Below are positions 1 through 10,725 of a stretch of 64,000 nucleotides of DNA, piece by piece. Position numbers and translations under genes: made by a program. The notes beneath the pieces were generated by a model. It was not told the origin of the DNA, ran no database searches, and worked only from the letters and a program-made list of their open reading frames with translations. How positions within the stretch are numbered: position 1 is the stretch's first letter; each line of letters opens with the position of its first letter. The DNA comes from Linanthus parryae (lineage: Eukaryota > Streptophyta > Magnoliopsida > Ericales > Polemoniaceae): assembly GCA_023055425.1 (NCBI GenBank), contig JALGPY010000012.1:16131922-16195921 (forward strand), read 5' to 3'.

Positions 1-1176
1 CCTCAAAAGACGACTTGTAAGAGAATCCACATAAGATGTATCAAATCAGCTCACCCTCATCAAACCTCCCTAACTTAACTCCCTCTATCTTGACGCATAG
101 GAAAGGACCATTCTAACAAGTGATGACAGTCACAATGAAAGGCTTCCTAGGCTAGAGGCTGTGAATAAAAGGGGTAAACGGATCAATAGGGGTAACTAGT
201 GGACCTAGGAGATGGAGACGGGACGTGAGGCCCCCATAAACATCACTCGCACAGCTGTTCCGTTGCCACTACGAGGAGGGTTGACGACTACCTAAGTGAC
301 GGTGGTGTAGCGCTAGTAGGATAACTAGTCTGAGAGGCAGCTACTCGCATTTCTCTTGTGCATTAGCCCTATAAGTCTTCCTACTCCAGATTCTCGCGTC
401 TACCTCACCTCAGATTTTCATACTCCTAAGGAATTCTATCATTAAGCCCTCTCCACATTCACTCTCTTCGATTGCCCTTTCTCAAAAATTTAAAATTTTA
501 TGATTTTTTTTTTCATATTTTCCTAGACTCTATGTGCAATGGCCAATTCGACTAATCACACGATTTGGTAGGGGACTCAATAAAGTAAAAGTGCTAAGAA
601 AAATGCATACTAACAATCCTAACACAATACGACACTACTGCATGTAACTGGCGATGCATAACTGACATGGCTAGCAAAATATACACAAACCCCCCCCCCC
701 CCCCACACTTAAGTGTTTCGTTGTCCTCAACGAATTTAGAGATATAATAAGAGGACTCATCGCTTAAATGTGTAGGCGGTGGATCTAAACTATTATGGCT
801 CAAAACTTAGAAACAAGAGAGAGAGTTAAAGGTTCCTGGGGTGCCCGGACCTACATGGGCACCGTTGCCGCGAAACTGCAACAAGAAGGGGTCTTGTGGA
901 CCGTTGACAGTTTCCGGAAAAGTCTCACCTCGCGTCCGGATTCCGATGCGCCTACTCAACATTCTATCACACGCATCAAGAAGGGGAACCCGGAGCGTCT
1001 TTTGTACCTGTGTCCCTGCACACTGATTGAAAGTATTAAAGCAACTCTCTCTCACCCCTCAAAATCAAATATGGAGAACTAAAAGCAAAAACAGAAACAA
1101 CTTGCATCCTACTCTACATGGGTTGCCTCCCAAGCAGCGCTTTGTAATTTAAGGTCAACAGCCCGACCTGGTTACC
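1..1176 (-). other. Family B 3' noncoding region (old copy)
   Basis: No convincing gene. It aligns with 24083-25323 of the younger copies. It holds a C-rich tract at 690-706 (polypurine on the element strand) and a block at about 130-330 that is recognisably similar to Family C at 17726-17925. Short open frames on both strands around 795-1082 recur in the other copies but show no purifying pattern by eye. Confidence 0.6.
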
Positions 1177-2337
1177 TCAACCGAAAAGGATAGTGGAGAC
1201 TGCTTTATCCCTCCACTTCTTCTTCTTCCACCATCTCTTCTCAAGAACTTCACGTGTATGCGCAAGTGCACCCCTGTGCTCTGAAGAAGGTGGACAATTG
1301 TGGAAGCTGACTCCTTTCATTTTGCAATTGATCTTCTTGAGAAACTTCCACCAAGTACCACTGGGCTCAAATGAATCTCTGGCCATAAAATCATCCCAGT
1401 AGTACTTCCTTGATGCAATATGCTCTTCAAATGACCCATGAAAGTTATCCACACCCCCACACTTGCTGACTTCCAACTCCTTGACTATGCCATATGGATG
1501 ATCAATAGAATCGCCCATAGAAAAAGATATTGGAAGTTGCTCATCACATTCTTCCCCATAAGAATCTCCATAAAATAATTTTTCCAGCTCGTCTCAGACT
1601 TGCGTGACATAGGATATGGAGAATTCATCATTAATCAGAGTTGGGGCTTTTACCTCAATAGCACTGAGCGCAAGTGTTTCACCAGCTTCATCGTCGACAC
1701 ACCACAGGCTTCCAATGTCGGTTTCTTCCCCTTCATGCCAAGGATGTGAGGGTGCCTGCAGTTTTGGCTCGCAATACGGCAGATCTTCCCATCTTCGGCA
1801 CACAGGTCCACCCCAGTCTGAATCAGAGTCTAAGTCCTCATAAATGGGAGAGTCCACCAATGGTTCCTGGACACTGCAGTCTTCGTTCAGCTCAGGTATC
1901 TCTTCTTCCACTTGTGGTGGGGATGATGAAGGTTCAGTTTTAGGCTCACTGTCATGTGACAAGGGCTCCTCTTGTGGCTCTTGAATACTTGATTCCCCTG
2001 TCACTGACAGTTTCTCTACTCGTTCCTTTATCCTCTTCATCATCTCCCTCACGTATTCCATACCTGTGGCAGAATCCTCTTGTGGAAATTGTGAAGCTAT
2101 GGACAAAAATTTGGCGCAAACTTCCATGTCATTCATAATACTACGCCGTTCTGCCATATCCGCTGATGAGTCTTCCTGGTGCTGATGAAGCTGGGGTTCA
2201 TGTACTCGACATGAGTCTCTACGGTCGTGCCAAATTCCGCATACGTAGCACCAAGTTATGCATGCGTCCTCGTCTTCATGGTTACCCCTACAGTGGAAAC
2301 AGTAGGGGGGACCCGAATAACAGTCTTCGCTCCACAT
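1177..2337 (-). pseudogene. Family B zinc-knuckle protein, broken by one stop
   Basis: Minus-strand reading frame of about 386 codons starting at an ATG at 2337 (MWSED...), ending in a basic, aromatic tail (RWWKKKKWRDKAVSTILFG). The N-terminus carries two tandem motifs of spacing C-X2-C-X3-H-X5-C, close to but not the same as the retroviral knuckle C-X2-C-X4-H-X4-C. The middle is acidic and Ser/Pro/Glu-rich. A TGA at 1596-1594 replaces the Cys codon (TGC) found in the younger copies; the frame is otherwise open and, unlike those copies, it keeps the Trp codons before the C-terminal tail. It occupies the place where gag-pol would stand in an Athila element. I do not recognise the family; nucleic-acid binding is an inference from the knuckles. 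Confidence 0.6.
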
Positions 2338-2483
2338 GCTTAAATTGTCTCTTGCTTCCTGCGTTCCTGAGAAAAACTCACAAGACACCCGTGAAGCACA
2401 GAGATATAGAATAATAATAATAAAATAATAATAAAACTAAGATAAAAACTCTAAACTAACTCCTAACAAAATAATCTACCGCT

Positions 2484-2502
2484 GGCCCCGGCAACGGTGC
2501 CA
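2484..2502 (-). promoter_or_regulatory. Primer binding site, tRNA-Asp type, decayed
   Basis: On the minus strand this follows the LTR after a six-base spacer AGTTTT and corresponds to the 3' end of plant tRNA-Asp (TGGCGCCGTTGCCGGGGA). Two positions differ from the younger copies, as expected for an old insertion. Confidence 0.75.
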
Positions 2503-2508
2503 AAAACT

Positions 2509-4097
2509 TGACGCGGATTACTAACGCGTATGCGCAAGTGCACGGTCAAGTAATATAGGGGTGGTATTTCAACCCTGAGTTATCGATCCCACGAGGACAA
2601 GCTTGAGATTATTTAATTAGTTATTTAATTTAGAGTACGGTACAAGAGGAAGGGTTTGATTGATTTATAAATTAAAATAACAATTAAGCTAATATTTTTG
2701 TATTTTTTTTATATTTAATAAATAAGTTTGGAGAAACTAGGCAATCTCTAGATCACCTAGGGTTGTAGACGATTTCCGGATTTTCTGAGCAACACGTTAA
2801 CTATATTCTAATTAAGCCGGGTAACAGCGCTGACTATCTCCTATCGGTCTCAAGTCATTCTACTTCACGGTAGAATACAATCTCCTATCGGTCTCATGTG
2901 TCTACCGGTCCGTTCTAGTAGGCTAACGACATGCACGAAAACGGGTCCTGTCGGTCCACCGTTGCACGAAACCGTCGAATCTCACCTACCAAATCTACCC
3001 ACATTTGGCCAATCCTAACACGTCTCTTCTCAGTCTCAGTGATACGGGATTGATGTTCAAGTTCTCTACACAATTAGGTTGAGTCACTGTCGTGCACTCA
3101 TCTAATTAGCTAGCATGTCCGGGTAGCTACTCCATTCATACTAAAGATTAAGCATAGAACAAGAACAATTGAATAAAAATAAGCTAACTTTAAGAATGAA
3201 TCAACTATTGAGTGAAACCCTAGTTCTTGAACCCTAGTTTATCTCCCAATCGTGTCACTCAATTAGGATTACTAACATAAACGAGAAACTAGAATTGATT
3301 CAAAAGAAGAAATCAAGAAATCATGAAGCAAAGATCAAATCCGGAAAAATATCATCGTTTACATAAACCCTAGGCTCTCAAAGAGACGCCTAGCAAAACG
3401 TCTAGCTAATACTAATAAACCAAACAAGACTTACTAGTCTCCCTCTCACGTGTGTCTCCTTTTCTTTTGTTTTATCTCTCTCGTTAATCTTCAATTAGGG
3501 TGCATTAATTAATAATCAAAAACATATTAATTAATAACCCTAAAAACTTGGCCTTTCCCCGTGCGTTGCTGGGTCTGCTAGCAGATCGTACGATCTGCTT
3601 TTGCTGATCGTGCGATCTGCTACTTGGTCGTACGATCTGCTACTTGATCCTATAAGTCAGTGAGTTCTCCCCTAGCAGATCGTACGATCACGAAAGTTGA
3701 TCGTGCGATCTGCTTTGATCCTAGGATCAACTTTTGATCCTACACTTCAAACTTTCTAAAATGACACTTTGACCCCCTTTTTCCATCTTTGTCCTCTTTT
3801 CTTCCAATTTCTTTCTCTCCCAAGCTTCCGCATATGTTCCGAAGTTCGTTTTCCTCCTCCTCTTGATCCATGAGCTCCGTTTCCTGTCCAACACAACACG
3901 AAAACACCCCGTGCGATCAAAAGTGATAAAATAAATGTAAATAATGTGAAAAACGCCCGGATTAATAATTTATCACTCAAAGCTAAACTTATCCAATTTC
4001 CTCAAGTTCATAGTGTATTTCTAATATATTCAACCCGGAAACTACACAAAACGGTACACAAACGTAGAAGAAATATAACTCTAATATAGAGTTATCA
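2509..4097 (-). repeat. Family B 5' LTR (old copy)
   Basis: On the minus strand the LTR begins TGATAACTC and ends CGCGTCA, giving the TG...CA ends. It is collinear with the LTRs at 21241, 26638 and 32039 but diverged, especially in the U3 palindrome cluster. No 3' partner is in the window. Confidence 0.85.
3581..3742. repeat. GATC palindrome cluster in old Family B LTR
   Basis: Several short palindromes are packed into about 160 bp. The first, 3581-3598, is a perfect 18-bp palindrome GCAGATCGTACGATCTGC; variants GATCGTGCGATCTGC and GGTCGTACGATCTGC follow, and the cluster closes with GATCCTAGGATC. It lies in the U3 part of the LTR. The equivalent region of the younger copies keeps GATC...GATC symmetry but with different cores. 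Confidence 0.75.
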
Positions 4098-4736
4098 AGC
4101 TTGATGGGATAATTGAAATTCTTTCTTGCACTTCAAATTCATCAGATGAAGAAGGGCATATTTTTACATCAAAGAAAGTACACAAGAGACTAGCTAAAAA
4201 AGTATAATATGTCTCAATCCAAAGAGATTAAGACCCCCATGAGTTTTACACTGTCTCTAGACAAAGATGAATATGATGCTGACTTTGCTGGATATAAAGT
4301 TGATAGAAAGAGTACATCAAGATGTTTTCAATTTATTGGATCATCCCTAATCAGTTGGCATTCTAAGAAGCAAAACTCAGCTGCACTATCAACAACATAA
4401 GCTGAATACATAGCAGCTGGAGCTTGCTGTTCACAAGTGTTATGGATAGCACAACAAATGTGAGATATTGGATTTGATTTCAGAGATATACCTATCAAGT
4501 GTGACAACACAAGTGCAATATCAATTAGAAAGAATCCAGTTCAGCATTCAAGAACAAAGCACATTGATGTTAGACATCACTTCATCAGAGATCACGCAGT
4601 GAAATGTGATATTGTTCTTGAATTTGTTTCTACTAACTTGCAATTTGAAGATATCTTCACTAAACCATTGCCAGATGAAAGATTCTCAGACTTAAGAATG
4701 GAATTGGGTATGCTCCATAAAGAAGCATTGGTTTAG
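4098..4736 (+). pseudogene. Copia pol fragment (RNase H end), decayed
   Basis: C-terminal end of a Ty1/Copia polyprotein. Recognisable stretches are DRKSTSRCFQFIGSSLISWH, AEYIAAGACCSQVLW, CDNTSAISIRKNP, RTKHIDVRHHFIRD and FEDIFTKPLP, the standard Copia RNase H block, ending at a TAG at 4734. Upstream the text jumps from KTPMSFTLSLDKDE straight to YDADFAGY, so the normal stretch between is deleted. In-frame stops lie at 4398-4400 and 4461-4463. The element's 5' part is lost or outside the window to the left of the Family B insertion. Confidence 0.85.
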
Positions 4737-5169
4737 GGGGAGAATCAGGTAAGTTTTATGTGTTTCAAAGGTTTGAACTGATTTTCAAAGCCTTGGAAAT
4801 CCTTTCAAAACTTTGAGTATATGTGCTTTACATCCTACAGCGTTTCAAGGCCTTGAAATCCTTTCCAAAGCCTTGAAAATAAGACTTCATGCTAAATAGT
4901 CAATAATTTCGATCTTTCAATGTTGGGTGTTATCTCTGTAGATAATTGCTCAATGTTGCCCCTCAATTTTTCAAATACCCCTTTTTAGCCAAAATAGTAT
5001 TATATCTTTTATTTCCAACTACACACACAAAATTTGAATTCTTTTTTATTCAGCAGACCTTAAAAAGATCAGAGAGAATATTTAGTTTCCTTTTCAAACT
5101 TAAACTCTTCTATTTGTCTTCATCTCTCCTTCTCTCCTTTGTATCCATCCTACCTCTCTCCAAACCCTA
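4737..5169 (+). other. Copia 3' noncoding with TTTCAAAG-type short palindromes
   Basis: Begins with a purine run (GGGGGAGAA) just after the pol stop. Between about 4765 and 4890 the sequence repeats variants of TTTCAAAGNNTTGAAA. Very similar motifs recur at 49900-50010 in the Sirevirus-like LTR, suggesting related elements. No gene seen. Confidence 0.45.
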
Positions 5170-5360
5170 ATGAGAATTAGGAGAGCCTCTGACAGAATCA
5201 AGATGGCTGGTGGTTCAAAGGCTACAACAGAGAAGAAAAGAAACACCACTGTGGAAGAGGTTCAGAACATCAGTGGAGATTCCAGTTGAAAGACTGCTAC
5301 TGCAGAAGACATTGCACCTCCTCCTCCCAAGAAGAAGGCCTAGAAAGATGAGACACCAGT
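5170..5360 (+). pseudogene. Degenerate basic ORF downstream of Copia pol, 5' part
   Basis: Starts at ATG 5170 (MRIRRASDRIKMAGGSKATT...) and is Lys/Glu/Pro-rich, with in-frame TGA and TAG stops before it is cut by the Family A insertion after ...KDETPV. Reading resumes in frame at 48382 (SIKKKKKVVES), showing that the two pieces were contiguous before insertion. Position after pol resembles the extra 3' ORF of Sireviruses; that assignment is an inference. Confidence 0.5.
5356..5360. other. Target-site duplication CCAGT, left
   Basis: The five bases before the first Family A LTR are CCAGT. The same five bases follow the last Family A LTR at 48377-48381, and joining the flanks restores the reading frame of the interrupted Copia ORF. 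Confidence 0.9.
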
Positions 5361-5735
5361 TGTAATACCCCTTATAATTTACAAGGGTAAAACAGTAATT
5401 TAAAAAGTCAAATAAAGAATTTAATTGTGAAAAAAAGGGTTCGTTAAATTATAGTAATTTTTAAACAAGAAATTCTCGTAAGATTTTAGAAACTATTAAG
5501 TTTTTATATTCGTAGATAAATACGCGAAAGTTTTATTTAATTTTGTTGTTAACGCGTACGACCACCGCGATGTTTAGTGTGAGTGACACACCCAACCACC
5601 CAATCAATTGGTGTGCCACCCACACCATTTTCTTATGTTGTCTTCTACAACTAAACTTCTCCTTCGGTTATATTTTTCACCGCCACCAAAAAAATCACTA
5701 TCACCGCCACATTCATCATCATCCTTTTGTCTCCC

Positions 5736-5742
5736 TATAAAA
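5736..5742 (+). promoter_or_regulatory. Probable TATA box, LTR a
   Basis: TATAAAA in CTCCCTATAAAATGAG, about 375 bp into the LTR. It is conserved in LTRs b and c and is followed by a pyrimidine-rich leader, as expected for a plant Pol II start. Confidence 0.6.
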
Positions 5743-7480
5743 TGAGTCATCAACCCAATTATTCATCATCACCTGCATATTCATCTCCCCTTCACCTTCA
5801 TCTTCTTCACCTTCTCTCCGCAACCACGCCGACCACACCACCGGGAGCACCACAACCACCACCCAACACCAACTCCTCTCTAACTCCCTGTTCTCCCTCT
5901 CTCTGTCTCACTCTCCCTACTCTGTTCAGAAATAGAGCAACAGCAGCAACAACCAGCAGCAGCTACGCTGCACCGCCGTCGTTACTGCCGTCGGGAAGAA
6001 ACCCGAAGCCTCCACCATCACTTCTTCACCTCTGCTGCTCTCTCTCTCTCTCTCTTTCTGCTACCATCAAATTCAGGCCAAGAAGGAGTTGAGAGCAGCA
6101 GCAGCAACGCCCAAAAAGCAGAGCACCGAAGCAACCACCGTCGGCCACCATTGTTGCCGACAAGGAGCTTGGCCCAAGCAACCCGACAACGACCACCCTT
6201 CCAAATCACTTCCAAACGGCTCCTCGAGCTCCCAGGAGACGAACCCAGGTCCTAACCGAAGCTAGGAGGAACTCCATCACCGGCGATGAAAAGCACCGCC
6301 GCGACTCACCGTCAGCAAACCCGGAGAGCTTCGTTTCTTGACCGATTCCGGCCATTCTTGGCCTAGGTATGCTCTAAATCTCGCCGTTATGCCATTTAAA
6401 CAATCAAAATTGTATCTTGTATGCTCGATTCCATGTTTAGCTTGATAAATTTGATGATCATGTAAAAGGGGGTTAAAGTGTCCTTTCCCCAAACTGTTTA
6501 TAGCATGACAATAATATTAAGGGGGGTGTTTATGTTGTTTCAGCATACTTTGGGGGTTCTCTTGACATTTATCAATCTGCATATATAAAAATAAAATGAA
6601 CATTAGATTTTTATGTTTAAACAAATCTAATAATATTTGTCTACATTCTAGTGAAATAAAATTATGCAAAATATTGAATTAATATGGTAAGAATATTCGT
6701 TAATTGAATAGAATGTATTTTCCTGAAAATATATCGATTTGTTTATATAAACATTTGTTTTGAATATATTAGCTATTAAGTGATATCTTAGAATTAAAGT
6801 TAACGTATCATCAAATAATAGCAAACATTTACTTGTGTTAATAAGACAATAATTTTATAACTAAAAGATTTATTGACTTTTACTAAAGATGTTATAAATA
6901 GCTTCTATACTTTACTTTATAAATTTGATAAATAAATGGCTATTTTAATAGCATTATTCTTTAAATTATTTATTGATAAATATGTTGGTCAATAAATTAG
7001 TATTTAATAAATAAGAAAGTTGATAAGCTTAAGTTGAGAACTCTTACATAATAATATTAGTATTTGAAATATTATTACAAGAAATATATATAAGTGTTGG
7101 GTAGCGGAATTTAGTGATCTCAAATGAGAATTGTTTAGGCTCATAGCAAGTCATACTAGCATACTTGCGTACATAAATTTGTAATCGAGTAAGGGAATGT
7201 GATGTGTAGGTGAAGAATTCGTAGGTGAGGGGTACGTGATCTTCTAGGAGACCTTACGTGCTGTTTGCTGGAAATCAAGGTAAGTAAATATGCCTAGCCT
7301 AGCTTGCCTAGCTCCTTTCGTGGCGTACATGATTTTTGGACTTGTCTCAAAATATTTTTTGTGCTATTACTTGTTTTACTAGAGATTTGTTACATTTTGG
7401 AAATGTCTGCTTTGAATTTGTCACACGAATAATAATAACTCGTAAAGAACGCAAAGTGGAAATAGTTGTGCGGGAGAAGC

Positions 7481-7782
7481 TTATTATTGTCGGGTTGACT
7501 TCTGTCACTCGGCCTGTGATTATTATTGTCGAGTTGACTTATGTCACTCGACCTGTGATTATTATTGTCGGGTTGACTTCTGTCACTCGGTATGTGATTA
7601 TTATTGTCGAGTTGACTTATGTCACTCGACCTGTGATTATTATTGTCGAGTTGACTTTTGTCACTCGGCCTGTGATTATTGTCGAGTTGACTTCTGTCAC
7701 TCGGCCTGTGATTATTGTCGGGTTGACTTTTGTCACTCGGCCTGTGATTATTGTCGTGCTGACTTCTGTCACTCGGCCTGTG
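7481..7782 (+). repeat. Minisatellite in LTR a, 5 x 39 bp + 3 x 36 bp
   Basis: Eight tandem units of the form TTATTATTGTCGRGTTGACTT...GTCACTCGRCCTGTGA; the last three units lack one TTA triplet. Units of the GTCGAGT...ACTCGAC type form a hairpin with a 7-bp stem extended by TGAC/GTCA. Open frames across it exist on both strands because the units are multiples of three; I do not read them as genes. Confidence 0.9.
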
Positions 7783-8462
7783 TATTTTAATCCGGTCGCA
7801 ACCTGCCGGATCGCTCCATGTACTCACCTCTCTGACCGCAAGAAGTCTTAGGGGGCTGTCGACAGTTAAGGTCATGGTTGCTAGTGATGGTATAGTAGTT
7901 CCTTCCCCGTGTCAACAAAGTGAAAATATGGTTTTCTCTGAGAACAAGGACGTCTATGAATATAAAGGAAGACAAGATTGCAATATTATTCCCCGTTTCA
8001 AGGTCAAGAAGGAAGAGTTTGAAAGATTGAGAAGTTTAAAGCTGATTTTGTGCTTCGTTTACTATTTTAAGGATTTGATTCCTCTTACTACTGTTTTGAG
8101 AATAAATTATGCATCATCTTCTGTTTACGAGCTAGGGTATTTATTTACTCAGCATTTCCCAGCTGACTTTAGAAACTGCGGTCTTTGTTTCCTTCCCCCG
8201 CAGGTTTAGAAGAAGAAGGCTATGGCATGACCGGGTACGGGACTCACTTAGACGGATATCACGAGTAGTAATGTAGCCTGACTAGTCAACATAAAGTACT
8301 AGTTTTGAAAACGTGTGTGTAATATATAAAGACTCGTGTAATGTTTAATAGTATTGTAATATATGGATGTTGTGCTTATGACTTCCACCAACACTTTTGG
8401 CATCGCCCTCCTGGGCTTTCCGGTCCGGAACGGAAGGCTTGGGGACCACGGGGTGTTGCAGG

Positions 8463-8474
8463 TGGTATCAGAGC
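8463..8474 (+). promoter_or_regulatory. Primer binding site, tRNA-iMet, internal 1
   Basis: TGGTATCAGAGC, two bases after the end of LTR a, complementary to the 3' end of plant initiator tRNA-Met. Confidence 0.9.
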
Positions 8475-8963
8475 AGTTCGTTCCAACATGGGATTAAAAC
8501 CTGTAGGGTAATTTAAATGAACATAGGACAATATAATTAAAATTGGAAAAGCCGTTGGGGTTAAGGGTAGCTTAGGAATGGGCTTTGATGTTTCCCGCCC
8601 ACCCTCATCCTGTCTCAAGAGGTGTTGGGAGATTTGGTTTAATTTGAGGCGCATATTACTGAATGAGAATTGTTGTTAACCTCAAGATGAGAAGAAGGAT
8701 GGAAATAGATTTGACTCGTACTTGATGTACTATCCTATGTGTGGATATGAGTTATGATATTTTATTTGAAGACATGAATTATATGTGCTATACTGTGAAA
8801 GTGCTATATGATGCATGTTGTATGTGATAATTGTGTTGGATATATCACTAATTGTGAAATTACGAGATAGTTGTTATGACTTTTGCGACCATAACCAAGG
8901 ATACCATAGGATGTGACTGATAGACCGTTACAATATCACTTTAGGAAAGCCTAACAGGAAGAG
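8475..8963 (+). other. Family A 5' untranslated leader
   Basis: About 490 bp between primer site and gag. I see no gene. The same leader occurs at 13847-14335 and 44947-45435 with a few shared differences. Confidence 0.6.
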
Positions 8964-10226
8964 ATGTCTGAGAACATTACCATGGAGCAATTCTTTGCAC
9001 AAATGACCCAGATGATGAACCACGAAGGTCAGACAAGAACTAATTGGGCCAAAGAAGTGGCAGAAATGAAGCCAAAGGAATTCACAGGAAAAGAGGATCC
9101 TGTTGAATTGGAGGATTGGATTATGGAGATGGACAAGATTTTGGAGACGGTAGGATGCCCTGATGAGCGAAAAGTCACTTGCGCGGTCTTTTATTTAAAG
9201 AGTGAAGTGAACCTTTGGTGGAGAAATGCACTCGAAACTCTGCTAGCCAACCCCAACTTCACTTGGCAGACCCTTCAAACTACGCTCAGAACTCGCTTCT
9301 ACCCTCATCATGTAAAGAAGAGCAAGGAACTAGAATTCCAGAATCTACAACAAGGAAATGACTCTGTGACCGAATACTTTCGAAAGTTTACGGAGTTGAC
9401 ACGATTTGTAGGCAATATGGTGCCTGATGAAGATTCTAAGATTTCCAAATTCATCGCTGGACTTCACGAAAGGCTACAGGAGACTTTGCTAAGCAGAACT
9501 TATTCTACTCTCCACGAAGCCTACGACAGAGCTGCTGACATCTGGCGAGTCCGTGTCATCCAGGATGAGAAACGCAAGAAACGCAAGTTAGAAGAGGTAG
9601 AAGGAAGTAACCACAATTCTGCAAGGGGAAATCAGAGGTTTAAACCTATCAATGAAGGAGGTAACCATGGAAAATATCGAGGCAACCACCAGGACCCGGG
9701 AGCTCAGCCAGCTCGTCGCTATATCTGTAAGAGGTGTCAACAAAACCATCCCGGAGTTGATTACACGGGAAATCCGGTTAACTGCAATAACTGTGGTAGG
9801 AGAGGACATCGAGCATACGAATGTCGATCTCCATCACCTTGGGACCAGCCGGAAGGTCAAGGCAGAAACTACCGGAGACAACCACAGAACGACTATCAAG
9901 GTAATCGTCAGCAGAACGGGAACAACTTTGGGCGCAACCAGCAGTTTCGGAATCAACAAAATGGTAACCGCAATAACCAAAACAATGGAGGCAATGGATA
10001 TGAGAGGCAGCAGAACCACAACGGGGGCAACGCAGGAACAGGACAGAACGGAAGGCATATTAGGATTGGGAATAATAATGCTGGATACGGGATAAAAAAC
10101 AATGGAAGAAGAGCAGGAGGAGCAGGAGGTCATAATGGAAATGTGGGAAGAATCGCTGTGCTGACAAGGACTGAAGCAGAAACTGCTCATGGAATTGCAA
10201 CGGGTACATTCCTTACCTGTGAATAA
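8964..10226 (+). CDS. gag: Family A gag polyprotein, intact (420 aa)
   Basis: Capsid/nucleocapsid protein of the Family A retroelement, expected to package its RNA. Starts at ATG 8964 (MSENITMEQFFAQ). Residues about 45-190 form the retrotransposon gag domain (VELEDWIMEMDKI, YLKSEVNLWWRNA, RFYPHHVKKSKELEFQNLQQ, FRKFTELTRFV, LHERLQETLLSRTYSTLHEA). A basic linker follows, then a Cys/His region from residue 255 (CKRC) with a canonical CCHC knuckle at 274-287 (CNNCGRRGHRAYEC). The C-terminus is Asn/Gly/Gln/Arg-rich, like an RNA-binding tail. It ends at TAA with no RT, RNase H or integrase before the 3' LTR, so enzymes must come from another element. This is the only uninterrupted gag of the three Family A copies. 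Confidence 0.92.
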   Translation: MSENITMEQFFAQMTQMMNHEGQTRTNWAKEVAEMKPKEFTGKEDPVELEDWIMEMDKILETVGCPDERKVTCAVFYLKSEVNLWWRNALETLLANPNFTWQTLQTTLRTRFYPHHVKKSKELEFQNLQQGNDSVTEYFRKFTELTRFVGNMVPDEDSKISKFIAGLHERLQETLLSRTYSTLHEAYDRAADIWRVRVIQDEKRKKRKLEEVEGSNHNSARGNQRFKPINEGGNHGKYRGNHQDPGAQPARRYICKRCQQNHPGVDYTGNPVNCNNCGRRGHRAYECRSPSPWDQPEGQGRNYRRQPQNDYQGNRQQNGNNFGRNQQFRNQQNGNRNNQNNGGNGYERQQNHNGGNAGTGQNGRHIRIGNNNAGYGIKNNGRRAGGAGGHNGNVGRIAVLTRTEAETAHGIATGTFLTCE

Positions 10227-10313
10227 TCGGATTTCATACTATTTGAATATGATACATCTTATTCTTACATACCCTCTACCCCGAAGACACGACCTATTCC
10301 ATCAGATACAGGG
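10227..10313 (+). pseudogene. Protease vestige directly after the gag stop
   Basis: Reading on in the gag frame past the TAA gives SDFILFEYDTSYSYIPS, which resembles the start of a chromoviral protease around its active site (typical ..ILFDTGA.HSFIS). It dissolves into 3' noncoding DNA after about 25 codons. The same stop and vestige are present in copy 2 at about 41335, so the truncation predates the array. Confidence 0.5.
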
Positions 10314-10725
10314 GGGTTATTGTTTCCCGAGGGTTGATTTGAGTTATGGGGATGCCACTCTTTAAGGGGGAGAGGATGAACCTCTTCGTTTAGTGCCATT
10401 ACGCTTTAGTACTCTTAAGACGTAGTTAACCTTGACCTTTAGTAACCAAACGAGACTATACTCACATTAGTAAGATAGACGTGATTACGACTTTACGTTA
10501 TACAATACTTGTTGCACTGCACGCATTAGATAGAAATTATTTGCTACCACTTGCTATGTGAAACTTCTTGCTTGCTATATGATCGTAAGTGTGATCATTA
10601 GTTGCTTAGTAGAAAGTTTTAGCCTCAAGAGTATTCGACTAATTTTAGCTTTGAGGAAAAAGTCTTAGCATTAGAAGTATTGGACTGGTTTAAGCTACGA
10701 GGACGAAGCTTTAAGGGGGAGAGAA
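10314..10725 (+). other. Family A 3' noncoding region and polypurine tract
   Basis: No gene. The polypurine tract CTTTAAGGGGGAGAG at 10709-10723 abuts LTR b. A near-identical copy, CTTTAAGGGGGAGAGGATG, stands 349 bp earlier at 10360-10378. The same pair occurs in copy 2 near 41471 and 41818. Confidence 0.75.

Larger units (their letters stand above)
1..4097 (-). mobile_element. Family B LTR retrotransposon, old copy, left-truncated by window edge
   Basis: A minus-strand non-autonomous Ty3/gypsy-type element. Visible are the internal region (1-2508), the primer binding site and the 5' LTR (2509-4097). The internal region aligns from position 1 with 24083 onward in the younger Family B copies, but with many substitutions and indels. 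Its LTR is 1589 bp against about 1740 bp in the younger copies. The 3' LTR lies outside the window, so the target duplication cannot be checked; the five bases right of the LTR are AGCTT. The element interrupts the Copia fragment that resumes at 4098. Confidence 0.85.
5361..8460 (+). repeat. Family A LTR a
   Basis: 3100-bp LTR, TGTAATACCCC...GGGGTGTTGCA. It holds a TATA box at 5736, a CT/CAC-rich leader, an AT-rich middle (6530-7100), an eight-copy minisatellite (7481-7782) and a short open frame at 7874-8209. Its end shares variants with LTR d (ACCACGGGG; CTTTGTTTCC) that LTRs b and c lack, so a and d look like the original outer pair. Confidence 0.9.

Noticed and set aside
7336..7875. Long open frames of 161-171 codons on both strands over the LTR minisatellite (also in LTRs b, c, d)
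   Set aside because: They exist because the units are 39 or 36 bp, multiples of three, and lack stops; the repetitive VIIVELTSVTRP-like peptide has no independent support.
7874..8209. 111-codon ORF within the Family A LTR, present in LTRs a, b and c
   Set aside because: LTR d has a two-base deletion near 47860 that breaks it, substitutions are not concentrated at silent sites, and it overlaps the transcribed leader; no domain recognised.
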